Positions 9,171 to 18,815 of a stretch of DNA of 64,000 bases are shown in pieces. Numbering within the stretch: position 1 is the stretch's first letter; each line of letters starts with the position of its first letter. The DNA is from Flavobacterium luteum (GTDB lineage Bacteria > Bacteroidota > Bacteroidia > Flavobacteriales > Flavobacteriaceae). The notes below the pieces were generated by a model. The model ran no database searches. It was not told where the DNA came from and worked only from the letters and a program-made list of their open reading frames with translations. The stretch lies in the NCBI RefSeq assembly GCF_008806775.1, contig NZ_WAEM01000002.1, forward strand, positions 682,001 to 746,000, given 5' to 3'. The position numbers were made by a program, and so were the translations under genes.

Positions 9171-10371
9171 AAATAGAAAATTCTTTTTTTGAAAGCAATA
9201 TATAACTAAACCATACAAATAAGTAGATTCCTAATTGCCTGCACAAAATATTTTCAAATACAGACTGAGAGAAAAAAACGAGAACAAACAACAATGAATA
9301 AAAATTTGCTCTCTTAAAATAGTTAAAAATTTGCAAAATAAATATTGACAGAAATAAACTTAATCCTATTATACCATAGCTAGTAAAAAACCAAAGAAAC
9401 TGATTATGTGTATTATAATTAAATCTCTTTTTTCCAATCCACCAATAAGGTCCTTCGCTTACGGGTTTTGAATTATAACAAACAATTAATTTGTTATTGA
9501 CTCTTTGACTGCTAAATTCGCCTACAAAATAATTGAACTCGTTTGACTTTATTATAGAGGCTACGCAATTCCAGATTGCAATTCTTGGTTCCCCATCTTT
9601 AAAAGTAATTCTTTCTAAAGCATGCTTTCCGAAAGTTAAAATAGAAATTATTATAATAACTAACAACAAAATATAATGTTTTATTCTTACTTTTTTCTCT
9701 TGAATTAAAATAATAAGAAAAATAATTACTGAAACTCCCATTGCTAGTCTTGCTGCTATTAAAAGCAAACTCAAGATAATAATTAGTGAAATGGTTAAAA
9801 TTCCTAAAAAATTAATTTTTTTCTCATCATACAGATATTTTGAGCATATGATTGCCAACAGACAATTCAAAGCAAAATATGGTCTTTCAATAATAAATTT
9901 ATTTTCAACAAGAGATATAAGACTTTCATAACTTTTAAGGTTGTCTATATAAATTCCTTTAATCATTATAAAATCTTCAAAAACAATATGAATCATTTGA
10001 AAAATCAAGAATGAATAGACAAAATATAAAATTTCACTTTTATTGAATTTTTTCACATAAAATAATAGTGGTATAAATATAAAACCCAATGATTTAATTA
10101 GTATTCCTATAGGTTCTTCTGGTATTAAAAAACATGATAATCCAAAAATTAAATATATGGACAGAAAAATAAGTAATTGTAATTTAAATATAACATCTGA
10201 TATTTGTCTTATATTATTTAAGTTAAAAAGCAATAATAATAATATTGCTGGAGTAGAAATGCTAATTTTAAATACAAATGAAAAGCTAATGAAAACAAGT
10301 AAAAATTTTTCAAAAAACTCTATGTAAGATAAAAGTTTATTGTTTTTTAAATATAACGTTCCATTTTTCAT
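9163..10371 (-). CDS. O-antigen polymerase/ligase-like membrane protein (Wzy candidate)
   Basis: A 402-residue polytopic membrane protein with about ten hydrophobic segments. A long soluble loop around residues 255-320 contains NTHNQFLWFFTSYGIIGL, resembling the H-containing periplasmic motif of the Wzy_C / O-antigen ligase family. Such proteins polymerise or ligate lipid-linked oligosaccharides at the outer face of the inner membrane. The gene next upstream encodes a second protein of the same type, so one may be the polymerase and the other a ligase-like enzyme. Primary-sequence conservation in this family is low, so the call rests on topology, the loop motif and context. Confidence 0.7.
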   Translation of the reverse strand: MKNGTLYLKNNKLLSYIEFFEKFLLVFISFSFVFKISISTPAILLLLLFNLNNIRQISDVIFKLQLLIFLSIYLIFGLSCFLIPEEPIGILIKSLGFIFIPLLFYVKKFNKSEILYFVYSFLIFQMIHIVFEDFIMIKGIYIDNLKSYESLISLVENKFIIERPYFALNCLLAIICSKYLYDEKKINFLGILTISLIIILSLLLIAARLAMGVSVIIFLIILIQEKKVRIKHYILLLVIIIISILTFGKHALERITFKDGEPRIAIWNCVASIIKSNEFNYFVGEFSSQRVNNKLIVCYNSKPVSEGPYWWIGKKRFNYNTHNQFLWFFTSYGIIGLSLFLSIFILQIFNYFKRANFYSLLFVLVFFSQSVFENILCRQLGIYLFVWFSYILLSKKEFSIYE

Positions 10372-10385
10372 AAAATCTTATCTTG

Positions 10386-11657
10386 TTAATTTGCTGGATT
10401 AATTATGCTTTGTCTTTTATTCCATACCAAAGCTAAAGGTATCGAAAGAAAAACCCATACAAAAAGCATTATAAATGAAGGAAAAGCATTAAAAGAAATT
10501 ATTAATGAGATTATTCCTCCTGTAATTGCATCTTCTTTTAACTTTATTGATTTAAGTAAAGTTAGGCCCAAAAATAAAATAAATAAAATAAATCCGAAAA
10601 TACCATATTCCGACCAAATTTCGAGATATACATTGTTGGCAATTGCTCTATCATTTACTCTTTTCATTGCATGATTAAAATAGGGGGAGCGTACTTTAAC
10701 AATACGTTTATATTCATTATATTTATCATAATGCAAGCCATAGTTTGCCGGACCCACACCTATAATGGGATTGTCAAGCCCTGAATAAAATGCTGCCTGT
10801 GCGGTAATTGTTCTCTCTACCTTTGAATAATTAGCTCTAGTTACTTTATTAACAGGATCAAATAATTTCCCATATATATTCATTTTGTAATAATCTGTTT
10901 GAATAAATAAGAGTAAAAAAATAAAAATTATAGGGCAAAATTTTATCATGAAACTGGTCTTCAAAAATATTTTTCTATAATAAAAAACTATAAGCACAAA
11001 TGAGCTAATTAGAGATACTGTCGATAATGTAATTATAACGGTTACTAATAAAAACCAAGCTTTTTTAGGCTTATTTAAATAAAATGCAATTGCCGCAGAT
11101 AGTATTAAAAATGCCCCGAAATAATTTCCTTCTGCGAAAGTCCCACAACGTATTAATCCATTTAGGTTTTGAGGTTTGTCATCCATTCCTGGTAATTTTA
11201 AATAAGGCATATGTAGTGCAGAAGATAAAAATAAATACCAACCATAACAAGCAACAATTATTGCTCCTATAATCCATTTATCAAGATATTTTATATTTTT
11301 CGTAAATATTTTAAAGGATAAATAATAGGAGACTAAACAAATATAAAAATAGCATAACCGTATAAAACTGTCCCCTATTCTATTTATTCTAAAAGGAATT
11401 CTTTTAGGTGAATAATCGTAATTCCAATAGATATTTACAATAAAAGATAAAGTTACTATAAAGCCAAACAACATAACAATCGTATTCTGATTTAAAAACC
11501 AGATCGAACGACCTGAAATTGTTTTTTTATTTACATAAAACAGCAAGAGAATTACAAGAAATATTTCAGATATTTTTAAAGGAAAAAAGATATTTATTGT
11601 AAGAGCCTGTGTAAAAGGTAAAAATATTAGAAATAATTTATTTAAATCAATTTTCAT
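10386..11657 (-). CDS. O-antigen ligase/polymerase family membrane protein
   Basis: A 423-residue membrane protein with about eleven hydrophobic segments. A large extracytoplasmic loop near residues 270-345 contains NPIIGVGPANYGLHY and NNVYLEIWSEYGIFGF, the pattern (GVGP.N ... N.YLE.W.E.G..G) of the Wzy_C/O-antigen ligase family. It is 14 bases upstream of the second polymerase-like gene and 72 bases after the methyltransferase gene. It likely polymerises repeat units or transfers chains from undecaprenyl diphosphate. Which of the two adjacent proteins is Wzy is not determined by the sequence. Confidence 0.75.
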   Translation of the reverse strand: MKIDLNKLFLIFLPFTQALTINIFFPLKISEIFLVILLLFYVNKKTISGRSIWFLNQNTIVMLFGFIVTLSFIVNIYWNYDYSPKRIPFRINRIGDSFIRLCYFYICLVSYYLSFKIFTKNIKYLDKWIIGAIIVACYGWYLFLSSALHMPYLKLPGMDDKPQNLNGLIRCGTFAEGNYFGAFLILSAAIAFYLNKPKKAWFLLVTVIITLSTVSLISSFVLIVFYYRKIFLKTSFMIKFCPIIFIFLLLFIQTDYYKMNIYGKLFDPVNKVTRANYSKVERTITAQAAFYSGLDNPIIGVGPANYGLHYDKYNEYKRIVKVRSPYFNHAMKRVNDRAIANNVYLEIWSEYGIFGFILFILFLGLTLLKSIKLKEDAITGGIISLIISFNAFPSFIMLFVWVFLSIPLALVWNKRQSIINPAN

Positions 11658-11729
11658 TTTTAAGTTTTACTGTAAAGTGTACATTTTTTATTGACTTATT
11701 TCTTTATGGCATTTTGCTATTTACTATAA

Positions 11730-12263
11730 TTACTTTAGTAATTTAATCTCTATGTTTAGAGCTGGTGCAATACTTCTAAGAAATGTTTCTTCATATATTT
11801 TTCGGGTTGTATTGTTTAGATTAACTAAAATAATGAAAGGCCAATTGACTGGGTTTTTATTGATAAATGTTATTTTAGAATCTATAACTTCTTTAAAGTG
11901 AAAATCATAATAATATTCTCTATTATTTAATGCTCCGTTAGTAAAAAAATTAAATGTTCGAAATGAAAACATTTTTTTATGGGTTGGATCTATAAAATTA
12001 TTAGAAGATGTAAAATGGGGAACTCTTATTTCTACCACACCATTTACTGCCAAGACACGATGAATTTCTTTCAAAACTTTTGGATAGTCTATATGTTCTA
12101 ATATATCGTAACATATTATATATTCAAAAGTATTACTTTCAAAAGGAAGTGGGTTTTTATCAATATCGCATACGACATCAACTCCGGGTAATTGGGCTAT
12201 GTCTAAATTCACAAACCCTTCTTTAATGTCATTGCCACAACCAATATTTAGTTTGTTTTTCAT
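11730..12263 (-). CDS. class I SAM-dependent methyltransferase
   Basis: A small 177-residue protein with the Rossmann-like SAM-binding start LNIGCGNDIKEGFVNLD (residues 5-21), the acidic end of strand 2 (DVVCDID) and the post-motif DILEHIDYPKVLKEIHRVL near residue 70. Proteins of this type in polysaccharide loci usually methylate a sugar or cap the chain end, but the acceptor cannot be inferred here. It overlaps the wzx stop by four bases, so the two are translationally coupled. No hydrophobic segments are visible and it is probably cytosolic. Confidence 0.85.
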   Translation of the reverse strand: MKNKLNIGCGNDIKEGFVNLDIAQLPGVDVVCDIDKNPLPFESNTFEYIICYDILEHIDYPKVLKEIHRVLAVNGVVEIRVPHFTSSNNFIDPTHKKMFSFRTFNFFTNGALNNREYYYDFHFKEVIDSKITFINKNPVNWPFIILVNLNNTTRKIYEETFLRSIAPALNIEIKLLK

Positions 12264-13546
12264 TGTCTTAAAAAATTATACTTTGGGTATTTAAAAATTA
12301 AAATTGCCCACAAAGATATTGAAATAAATAGCTCAGTTATATATATGCCTGTCGAAATTCCGTAGATTCCATAGCTTTTTGACAATATTACATTTATAAA
12401 TACATTTATAAATACCGCTAAAATAATAATGGGAGTAACCGATTTGTGTTTTCCATAAACCAAAAATGTTAAATAAGGAACCATATTTAATGCTACTATG
12501 AACGGTATCCAAGAATTATATATTAATAATTTTTGACATTGCTCTATGTTAGATTTGACAAAATAGGAAACAATAATATCCGAAAAAACATTTAAAATTA
12601 CAGCAGCAGTGAACATACTTATAACTAAAAAAATAAATAACTTTTGAGCAAATGCTCTGTAATTTGTTGAACTTTCAATCGCTATCTCACAGGATTTCGG
12701 AAAAACACTTTGAATTACAAAAGAGCCACAAAATTTAACTGCCAAAATGATTTTTTCAACAACACAATAAATACCCAATGAATATTCGTCTACAAAATAT
12801 CCTAAAATCATAGGGTTTAAATACGAATTAGCGTTAATAGAAAGTACTTGAATAAAAATTCCGAAGCCTTCCGAAATTTCTTTAACAATTGCTTTATAGT
12901 TTGGCAAGTAATGCCTCCAATTCATTTTATAAATCAAAATTAAGCAAGCGAATAAATACGTGAAAAAATCTGAAAGTCCTATAGTTAAATTTACCAAAAA
13001 TAAATTGCCTTTGTCTTGTAGAAAAAGATATAATACTAAAATAGTTGCTATTTTAAAGAAAACATAGAAATAGAAAACATAGTGCATTTTGTGCAAGGCT
13101 CTTAAGACCCACATCGGGTTAAAGGCTCGGCCTAATAGGATAGTAATTGAAGTCCAATATAAAAAAGAATAATCACTTGCTTTTGGAAAAACAAAATAAA
13201 TAAAACCACAAAGAAAGATTGCTATTGCTAATAAAAAAACTTTAGTATAATTAATAATAAAAAAGTGTCTATTTATAAATATTAAATCGCTTTTATTAAT
13301 TGTAATCTCTCTAGTCGCATTAATATTAAAACCATAATCTGTTATTGACGATATAAGAACTACAATAGACTGAAACAAAATTACAAGACCAAATCCTTCA
13401 AGACCGCACCTTTGAATAATAATTGGCGATAATAATAAAGGAAATACAAAATTGAAGGAATTGATAAAAAACAAAAACAGGGAAGAATTAATATGCTCTA
13501 TGTTAGAAACCAATAAAGATGTAATTTTAAGTCTCGCTTTAAACAT
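12260..13546 (-). CDS. wzx: oligosaccharide flippase (Wzx, MATE/MOP superfamily)
   Basis: A 428-residue protein with about twelve predicted membrane helices. It has the Wzx-type first helix NFVFPLLLSPIIIQRCGLEGFGLVILFQS near residues 33-61 and AREI in the loop after helix 2. Members flip undecaprenyl-diphosphate-linked oligosaccharides from the cytoplasmic to the periplasmic leaflet. It heads the minus-strand run toward 4167, and its presence with Wzy-like proteins and a Wzz-like protein (33793-34791) points to a Wzx/Wzy-dependent polymer. About 460 bases of non-coding DNA lie upstream, part of which is a remnant of the neighbouring surface-protein family. Confidence 0.85.
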   Translation of the reverse strand: MFKARLKITSLLVSNIEHINSSLFLFFINSFNFVFPLLLSPIIIQRCGLEGFGLVILFQSIVVLISSITDYGFNINATREITINKSDLIFINRHFFIINYTKVFLLAIAIFLCGFIYFVFPKASDYSFLYWTSITILLGRAFNPMWVLRALHKMHYVFYFYVFFKIATILVLYLFLQDKGNLFLVNLTIGLSDFFTYLFACLILIYKMNWRHYLPNYKAIVKEISEGFGIFIQVLSINANSYLNPMILGYFVDEYSLGIYCVVEKIILAVKFCGSFVIQSVFPKSCEIAIESSTNYRAFAQKLFIFLVISMFTAAVILNVFSDIIVSYFVKSNIEQCQKLLIYNSWIPFIVALNMVPYLTFLVYGKHKSVTPIIILAVFINVFINVILSKSYGIYGISTGIYITELFISISLWAILIFKYPKYNFLRQ

Positions 13547-13719
13547 TTTATAATTATAGCTTATTTAATAAAATTGATCTTGTATAATTATTAATATTTG
13601 TATTAAAAATGGCTAATGTACATAGAATTAGGCTACAAATAAAATTAATTTAAGAACAAATACTAAGAAATCAATAATTAAATTGGTCACTTTATTAAAA
13701 TTGTTTTTCCTATTTGGAA

Positions 13720-13800
13720 GGATTTTGTAATTTCTTGCATTTCATAGACTAAATAGGTTTTGTAACGATTTAACATATTAATTCTTCCCTGTTTTTATAT
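13720..13800 (+). repeat. conserved upstream element, copy 1 (before the decayed LTD gene)
   Basis: This stretch shares ATTTCATAGACTAA and TGTAACGAT, with near-constant spacing, with the leaders of the two intact LTD-CotH genes (15131-15195 and 18701-18760). It stands about 90 bases before the remnant gene, the same distance as in the intact copies. Confidence 0.75.
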
Positions 13801-13836
13801 TGTTTTAACGCTTTATTGATAAACATAATAAAAAGT

Positions 13837-14003
13837 AGTAAAAATATATTTCTGATTTTATTACTTTTCTTTTTTTACAAATTCTTCAATAAGCCAAAAT
13901 ATCGCCATAAAAAAATTTTAACTTCAAATAAAAAACAATCACTCAAGATGAAGATGGAAGTTGTTATCATGATTGGGTCGAAACAGAAAAATAATCTTAC
14001 TTG
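13837..14003 (+). pseudogene. decayed 5' fragment of an LTD-CotH surface-protein gene
   Basis: The DNA aligns by eye with the first 55 or so codons of the gene at 15248. Shared stretches include TTTTTTTACAAATTCT..AATAAG, AATTTTAACTTC.AAT and GATGAAGATGGAAGT, followed by GATTGGGT. The ATG is lost (GTAGTAAAA where the paralogs have GTCATGAAA), and a two-base length difference before GATGAAGATGG breaks the frame. Homology stops where the 3' end of the GT2 gene begins. The remnant keeps its upstream element (13720-13800). It therefore records at least one further member of the tandem family, truncated by deletion or by rearrangement with the polysaccharide locus. Confidence 0.75.
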
Positions 14004-14006
14004 TTT

Positions 14007-14957
14007 TTATTCTCCTATCTCTTCACCATCTTGAATAATTTTATCTATAACAAACAATGGCCTATTTCTAACTTGATTGTAAATTCGTAAAACATACTCG
14101 CCTATTAATCCTAAAGAAATTAACTGAACGCCACTAAATAAAATTATTGCTAAAATGGTAGCTGTAAATCCTTGTGGTACATCATTGTAATATAATTTTC
14201 TATATACATTATACGCAAAATAAATTAATGAAAAAAGTATCGTTATAAAACCCAATCTTGTAATGATTTTTACAGGAAAATCACTAAAATTAAAGAATCC
14301 GTTAAAGGCCAATTCGAATAATTTACGCCAAGAGTACTTTGTTTCTCCTGCAAGCCTCTCATCACGATCATATTCAAAACCTATTTGTTTAAAACCAACC
14401 CAAGCTCTCATGCCTCTTAAGTATCGGCTTTGTTCGGGCATACTATTTAAATTATCTACTACACGTTTGCTCAACATAGAAAAGTCGCCGCTATCGATAG
14501 GAATATTAAAACTGGAAATCTTTTTTTGTAATCTATAATAGGCTAAGTAGGCCATTTTTTTTAAGAAACTTTCTTTTCTGTTTTTTCTAATAGCATAAAT
14601 TACATCATAACCATTTGTTAGGAGTATATAGAATTCATGTATCAATTCGGGAGGGTCTTGCAAATCACCATCAATAATCATAGCTCCTTTTTTTCCTCTT
14701 ACGTATGCTAAACCAGCACTTACAGCCAATTGATGACCGTGGTTTCTGGATAAAAGTACTCCAGTAAATCGATTGTCGGCTTTACAAATTTCTAGGATTA
14801 ATTGGTCTGTTTTATCGCTACTTCCGTCATTTACTAGAATGACTTCACACGTAAATTCTGTTTGATTGATTACATTGGAAAGTCTCTCAATTAAAGCCTC
14901 GAAAACAGCTTCTTCGTTATATAGCGGAACAACTATGGAAATATCTATTTGTTTCAA
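14007..14957 (-). CDS. glycosyltransferase family 2 with C-terminal membrane anchor (GtrB/ArnC/DPM1-like)
   Basis: A 316-residue enzyme with a GT-A domain: VVPLYNEEAVFEAL (residues 9-22), VNDGSSDKT near 43, and the DXD-containing IIDGDLQDPPEL near 90. This is followed by two membrane helices around residues 235-255 and 268-290. This architecture is that of polyprenyl-phosphate hexosyltransferases such as GtrB and ArnC, which charge undecaprenyl phosphate with a sugar for later transfer outside the cytoplasm. It stands apart from the wzx run, facing the surface-protein genes. No GtrA-type flippase or GtrC-type transferase is next to it. The sugar is unknown. Confidence 0.88.
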   Translation of the reverse strand: MKQIDISIVVPLYNEEAVFEALIERLSNVINQTEFTCEVILVNDGSSDKTDQLILEICKADNRFTGVLLSRNHGHQLAVSAGLAYVRGKKGAMIIDGDLQDPPELIHEFYILLTNGYDVIYAIRKNRKESFLKKMAYLAYYRLQKKISSFNIPIDSGDFSMLSKRVVDNLNSMPEQSRYLRGMRAWVGFKQIGFEYDRDERLAGETKYSWRKLFELAFNGFFNFSDFPVKIITRLGFITILFSLIYFAYNVYRKLYYNDVPQGFTATILAIILFSGVQLISLGLIGEYVLRIYNQVRNRPLFVIDKIIQDGEEIGE

Positions 14958-15130
14958 ATTATTTTAATTAACGCTTATAGTACTTTTTATAGAAAAAGTA
15001 GTCATTCTATATTTTGAATGTAAAACTATAAAAATAATCGAATCCTAACCTCTATATTGGAAAATTATGTCTATACTAAAATTTTTAATTATTGCCTTTG
15101 TCTACAAAAAAAACAAGTCGTTTATTTAAT

Positions 15131-15195
15131 AAAATTTGATAAATTATTGTATTTCATAGACTAATTAAGCAGTGTAACGATAAAATATAACTTTG
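15131..15195 (+). repeat. conserved upstream element, copy 2
   Basis: ATTTCATAGACTAATTAAG and TGTAACGATAAAATAT are shared with copies at 13720 and 18701, about 55-90 bases before the start codon. TAACTTTG at 15187-15194 fits the Bacteroidetes -7 pattern TAnnTTTG. Copy 3 lacks that match, so the element may be a regulator site or promoter for a different sigma factor. Confidence 0.7.
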
Positions 15196-15247
15196 TATTT
15201 CTATTTGTATATTTTTACTTCTTTATTAATCAATAACTTAAAAAGTC

Positions 15248-18200
15248 ATGAAAAAAATATCCCCGTTTTTTATTACTTTGCTTATCATTCTTTTTACAAA
15301 TTCTGCAATCAGTCAAAGCATTGTTATAAACGAAATTTTAACTTCTAATACAACTATTAATACAGATGAAGATGGAAGTTATCAAGATTGGGTTGAATTA
15401 AAAAACAATGGAGCAACCGCAGTAAACTTAACTGGTTTTGGTTTAACTGATGATGCTTTGCTGCCTTACAAATGGATATTTCCTAATGTTTCTATTGCTG
15501 CTGGGAAATACCTACTAGTTTGGTGTTCAGACAAGAACCGAACTACTTCTGGAAGTCCACTTCATACCAATTTTAAATTAAGTTCTGCTGGCGGAATAAT
15601 TACTTTAACAAATAAAACAGGTACGGTTTTAAATACTGCTACAACTCCAGCAATGTTGCAAAATATTTCATATGGCCGTATACCAAATGGTACGGGTGAT
15701 TTTAAATTTTTCAGTGCTGTAACTCCCGAAGCTCCTAATGGATCTGTTGCTTTTACCGAAGCGTTAAGTCCGCCGACATTTTCTAACGAATCTGGGCTTT
15801 TAACCACAGGTTTTAATCTAACACTTTCAACAACCGTTGTTGGTGCAACAATTTTATACACTTTAGATGGTTCTGAACCCCAACTTTCTAATTTAGGGGG
15901 AACTACTTATAATTATAAAAATCAATATCAGGAAATAAGTACTGCTCAAGCATCTGGCCCTCTTTTAACGAATACTTTTAAAACTTTTCAATACGTTGCG
16001 CCTTTAGCAATAGCTGACCGATCAGCTTTACCTAACAAAATTGCTTCAATTTCAACCACATACTCATTTAATCCCACTTACATTCCTGAAAGTCCTATTT
16101 TTAAAGGAACTGTAGTTCGTGCTAAATTAATCAAAGCTGGAGCATTAGACAGTAAAACTGAAACCAGAACCTATTATATTTCTCCGCTTGGAACAAGTCG
16201 TTTTTCGTTACCTGTTTTAAGTTTAAGTATTGATGAAAACAAGTTATTTGATTACAACACGGGAATAAGTGTTGCTGGAAAGGATTTTGAAGATTGGAGA
16301 ACTTCTAATCCAAGTGTAGATGCAACTTATGAAGAAGGCAATGCAAATTACTTTCGTAAAGGTAGAGACTATGAAAAAGTGGCTAATATTAGCTATTTAG
16401 TGAATGGGGTTGAGACTTTAAACCAAGATATTGGTATTCGAGTTCATGGAGGAATATCTAGAACTACTAGAAGTAAATCTTATACTTTATATGCTCGTGC
16501 CGAATACGGAAAAGACAAAATGAAATATAATTTTTTCTCTAATTTAACAGAAAACACATTCGATAATTTAGTGTTACGAAATTCAGGCGGGGATTTCATT
16601 CATACCATGTTTAGAGATGGTTTGTGTCATAATTTAGTGCGCTCCTTAAATTGTATTACAGAATCGTATCAGCCAACGGTAACTTTTATAAATGGAGAAT
16701 ACAATGGAATTTTAAATCTTCGTGAAAAATATGATGACAAGTATTTTGCTCGAACTTTTAATATTGCAGCGACTGAATTAGACTATTTAAGAGATCAAGG
16801 GGATTCAAGCAATGGTCAAGCTGATTATGGTGATGACACCCATTACCAAGCGATGTTGTCATATTTAAATGCCAATAGCATGGCAACACCTTCAAATTAT
16901 ACCTATATTAAAACCCAAATGGACACTGATAGTTTTAACGATTATCATATCACTAATATTTACCTACAAAATGTAGATTGGCCTGGAACTAATATTGAAT
17001 ATTGGCGAAAAAGAACGGCTAGTTATACTCCAAATGCACCTTATGGTCAGGACGGGAGATGGCGTTGGGCTTTTCATGATTTAGATGATACTTTCGGTCT
17101 ACCAACTGACGACATTGGTCTTAATACATTGGCGCTCGCAACAGATCCTAATGGTCCTGAATATCCTAATCCAGCATGGTCTACTTTTATTTTACGTAAA
17201 CTCTTAGTGAGCCCCGTTTATAAAAATGAATTTATTAATCGTTTTGCCGATTTAATGAATACAACTTTCCTTCCTTCAAGAGTAGTTGGAATGATTGACT
17301 CTATGAAATCGACTATTGAACCTGAAATATTAGAACACATTGCAAGATGGAAAATGCCACTAGAAATCGATAATTGGGAATTCTATTTGAATCAAGAACG
17401 GGATTTTGCCAATCAAAGAGCAGCATTTCAGAGAGATCATATCCGTTCACAATTTGGAATTGCATCTAATATTAATGCCACTTTGAATGTATCTAATGAA
17501 GCAGATGGTTACATTAAAATAAATACGATTGATATAAAATCGGGTACGCCAAGTATTGCATCAAATCCGTATCCTTGGACTGGAGTCTATTTTTCGAATA
17601 TTCCTGTAACTTTAAAAGCTGTTGCTAAACCTGGTTTTGTATTTAGTAAATGGACTGGCGCTTCATCGAGTACCAATCCTGAAATTACAATAACCTCAGC
17701 TAATAGTTTTAATGTTACTGCTGTATTTGTTCCTGAAGCTGTGGCATCAAGTCAACCTATTTATTTTTGGATGATGAATTCAACAATTGCTAATAATATT
17801 CCTTTAGAAACTTTAAATTCAACTTATAAAAAAGGTACCACTGACGCTGTTATTCAATACCAATCATGTTTAGTTGGCTATCCTTTTGTTTCTACCGATG
17901 TGGTAAACTGGAGAAAAGCTTCTATGGAAAGACGAAATAGTCCAACAGATATTAACTATATTTCACTGGCTAATAATGATCTTACTTTCGCAACAAGCGA
18001 TATGAAAGGATTACAAATTAAAGAACCTTTACAAAGTGGAAGCTTGGAAAATAATTTGATTTTTAAAATTTCTACTATTGGTCAAAAAGATATTAAGTTC
18101 TCCTTTGCAGCCATAAATGAATTAACTAACGCTACTGCAATTGTTGTCGATTATTCGGTCAACGCAGGAAGTCCTGTCTGGATAACATCGGGGCTGACTT

Positions 18201-18637
18201 CAAGCTCTTTGCCTTTGACCAGTGTGTATCAATTATTCAACATTAATTTCGCAACAATTACAAGTGCAAACAATAATGCTGATTTTAAAATACGTTTGCG
18301 TTTTACAGGAGCCAATATGACTGCCGATACCGGTGCTAGAATTACTTTTAATAATTTCGCCGTATACGGAACCCAAGTTTCTTTATCCGTAGTTTCGAAT
18401 ACCGCATTGAAATTCTCTGTATATCCTAATCCCTTTTCTGATATTGTAAACATAGTTGGCATGAATCAAACCGAAAATGTAGCTTTCAACTTATTTACAA
18501 TTGATGGAAAATTAATCAAAAAAGGTAGATTAGAAGAAAACAATCAAATACATTTGAATGATTTATCAAAAGGATTGTATCTGTTGCAATTAACTTCTGA
18601 TGGCAAAACGGAAACGAAAAAAATAATTAAAAAATAA
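15248..18637 (+). CDS. LTD-CotH kinase-family surface protein with T9SS type A sorting domain (paralog 1)
   Basis: A 1129-residue secreted protein. A signal peptide spans residues 1-22. A lamin-tail domain follows (VINEILTSN ... DWVELKN ... GLTDDALLPYKWIFP, about 24-130), then a chitobiase/FN3-like segment with ILYTLDGSEPQLSN near 200. A CotH-type domain runs from RFSLPVLSLSIDENKLFDY near 318 to RWRWAFHDLDDTFG near 605. An InlB-like repeat (GFVFSKWTGA, near 796) and an unassigned beta-rich segment (840-1045) precede the C-terminal sorting domain from FSVYPNPF at 1056 to KKIIKK. CotH proteins are atypical protein kinases; activity here is inferred. Export should be Sec, then T9SS to the cell surface. 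It is closely similar to the next gene throughout, including its leader, so it arose by tandem duplication. Confidence 0.88.
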   Translation: MKKISPFFITLLIILFTNSAISQSIVINEILTSNTTINTDEDGSYQDWVELKNNGATAVNLTGFGLTDDALLPYKWIFPNVSIAAGKYLLVWCSDKNRTTSGSPLHTNFKLSSAGGIITLTNKTGTVLNTATTPAMLQNISYGRIPNGTGDFKFFSAVTPEAPNGSVAFTEALSPPTFSNESGLLTTGFNLTLSTTVVGATILYTLDGSEPQLSNLGGTTYNYKNQYQEISTAQASGPLLTNTFKTFQYVAPLAIADRSALPNKIASISTTYSFNPTYIPESPIFKGTVVRAKLIKAGALDSKTETRTYYISPLGTSRFSLPVLSLSIDENKLFDYNTGISVAGKDFEDWRTSNPSVDATYEEGNANYFRKGRDYEKVANISYLVNGVETLNQDIGIRVHGGISRTTRSKSYTLYARAEYGKDKMKYNFFSNLTENTFDNLVLRNSGGDFIHTMFRDGLCHNLVRSLNCITESYQPTVTFINGEYNGILNLREKYDDKYFARTFNIAATELDYLRDQGDSSNGQADYGDDTHYQAMLSYLNANSMATPSNYTYIKTQMDTDSFNDYHITNIYLQNVDWPGTNIEYWRKRTASYTPNAPYGQDGRWRWAFHDLDDTFGLPTDDIGLNTLALATDPNGPEYPNPAWSTFILRKLLVSPVYKNEFINRFADLMNTTFLPSRVVGMIDSMKSTIEPEILEHIARWKMPLEIDNWEFYLNQERDFANQRAAFQRDHIRSQFGIASNINATLNVSNEADGYIKINTIDIKSGTPSIASNPYPWTGVYFSNIPVTLKAVAKPGFVFSKWTGASSSTNPEITITSANSFNVTAVFVPEAVASSQPIYFWMMNSTIANNIPLETLNSTYKKGTTDAVIQYQSCLVGYPFVSTDVVNWRKASMERRNSPTDINYISLANNDLTFATSDMKGLQIKEPLQSGSLENNLIFKISTIGQKDIKFSFAAINELTNATAIVVDYSVNAGSPVWITSGLTSSSLPLTSVYQLFNINFATITSANNNADFKIRLRFTGANMTADTGARITFNNFAVYGTQVSLSVVSNTALKFSVYPNPFSDIVNIVGMNQTENVAFNLFTIDGKLIKKGRLEENNQIHLNDLSKGLYLLQLTSDGKTETKKIIKK

Positions 18638-18660
18638 TCTATTTAATACTTCTCTTATAA

Positions 18661-18695
18661 GGGGTTAATAGTATAATGCTATTAACCCCTTTTTA
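18661..18695 (+). terminator. Rho-independent terminator of LTD-CotH paralog 1
   Basis: An 11-bp perfect stem GGGGTTAATAG / CTATTAACCCC with a 7-base loop is followed by a T run, 23 bases after the stop. Confidence 0.85.
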
Positions 18696-18700
18696 TATAA

Positions 18701-18760
18701 AATTTGTTAAATTATTGCATTTCATAGACTAATTAAGTTATGTAACGATAAAATATGTCT
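18701..18760 (+). repeat. conserved upstream element, copy 3
   Basis: ATTGCATTTCATAGACTAAT and TGTAACGATAAAATAT match copies 1 and 2 in sequence and spacing. It begins directly after the terminator of the previous gene, so each paralog is its own transcription unit with its own copy. Confidence 0.75.
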
Positions 18761-18815
18761 CTATATTCCTATTTATATATATTTACCGCATTACTAATCA
18801 ACATATTAAAAAGTC

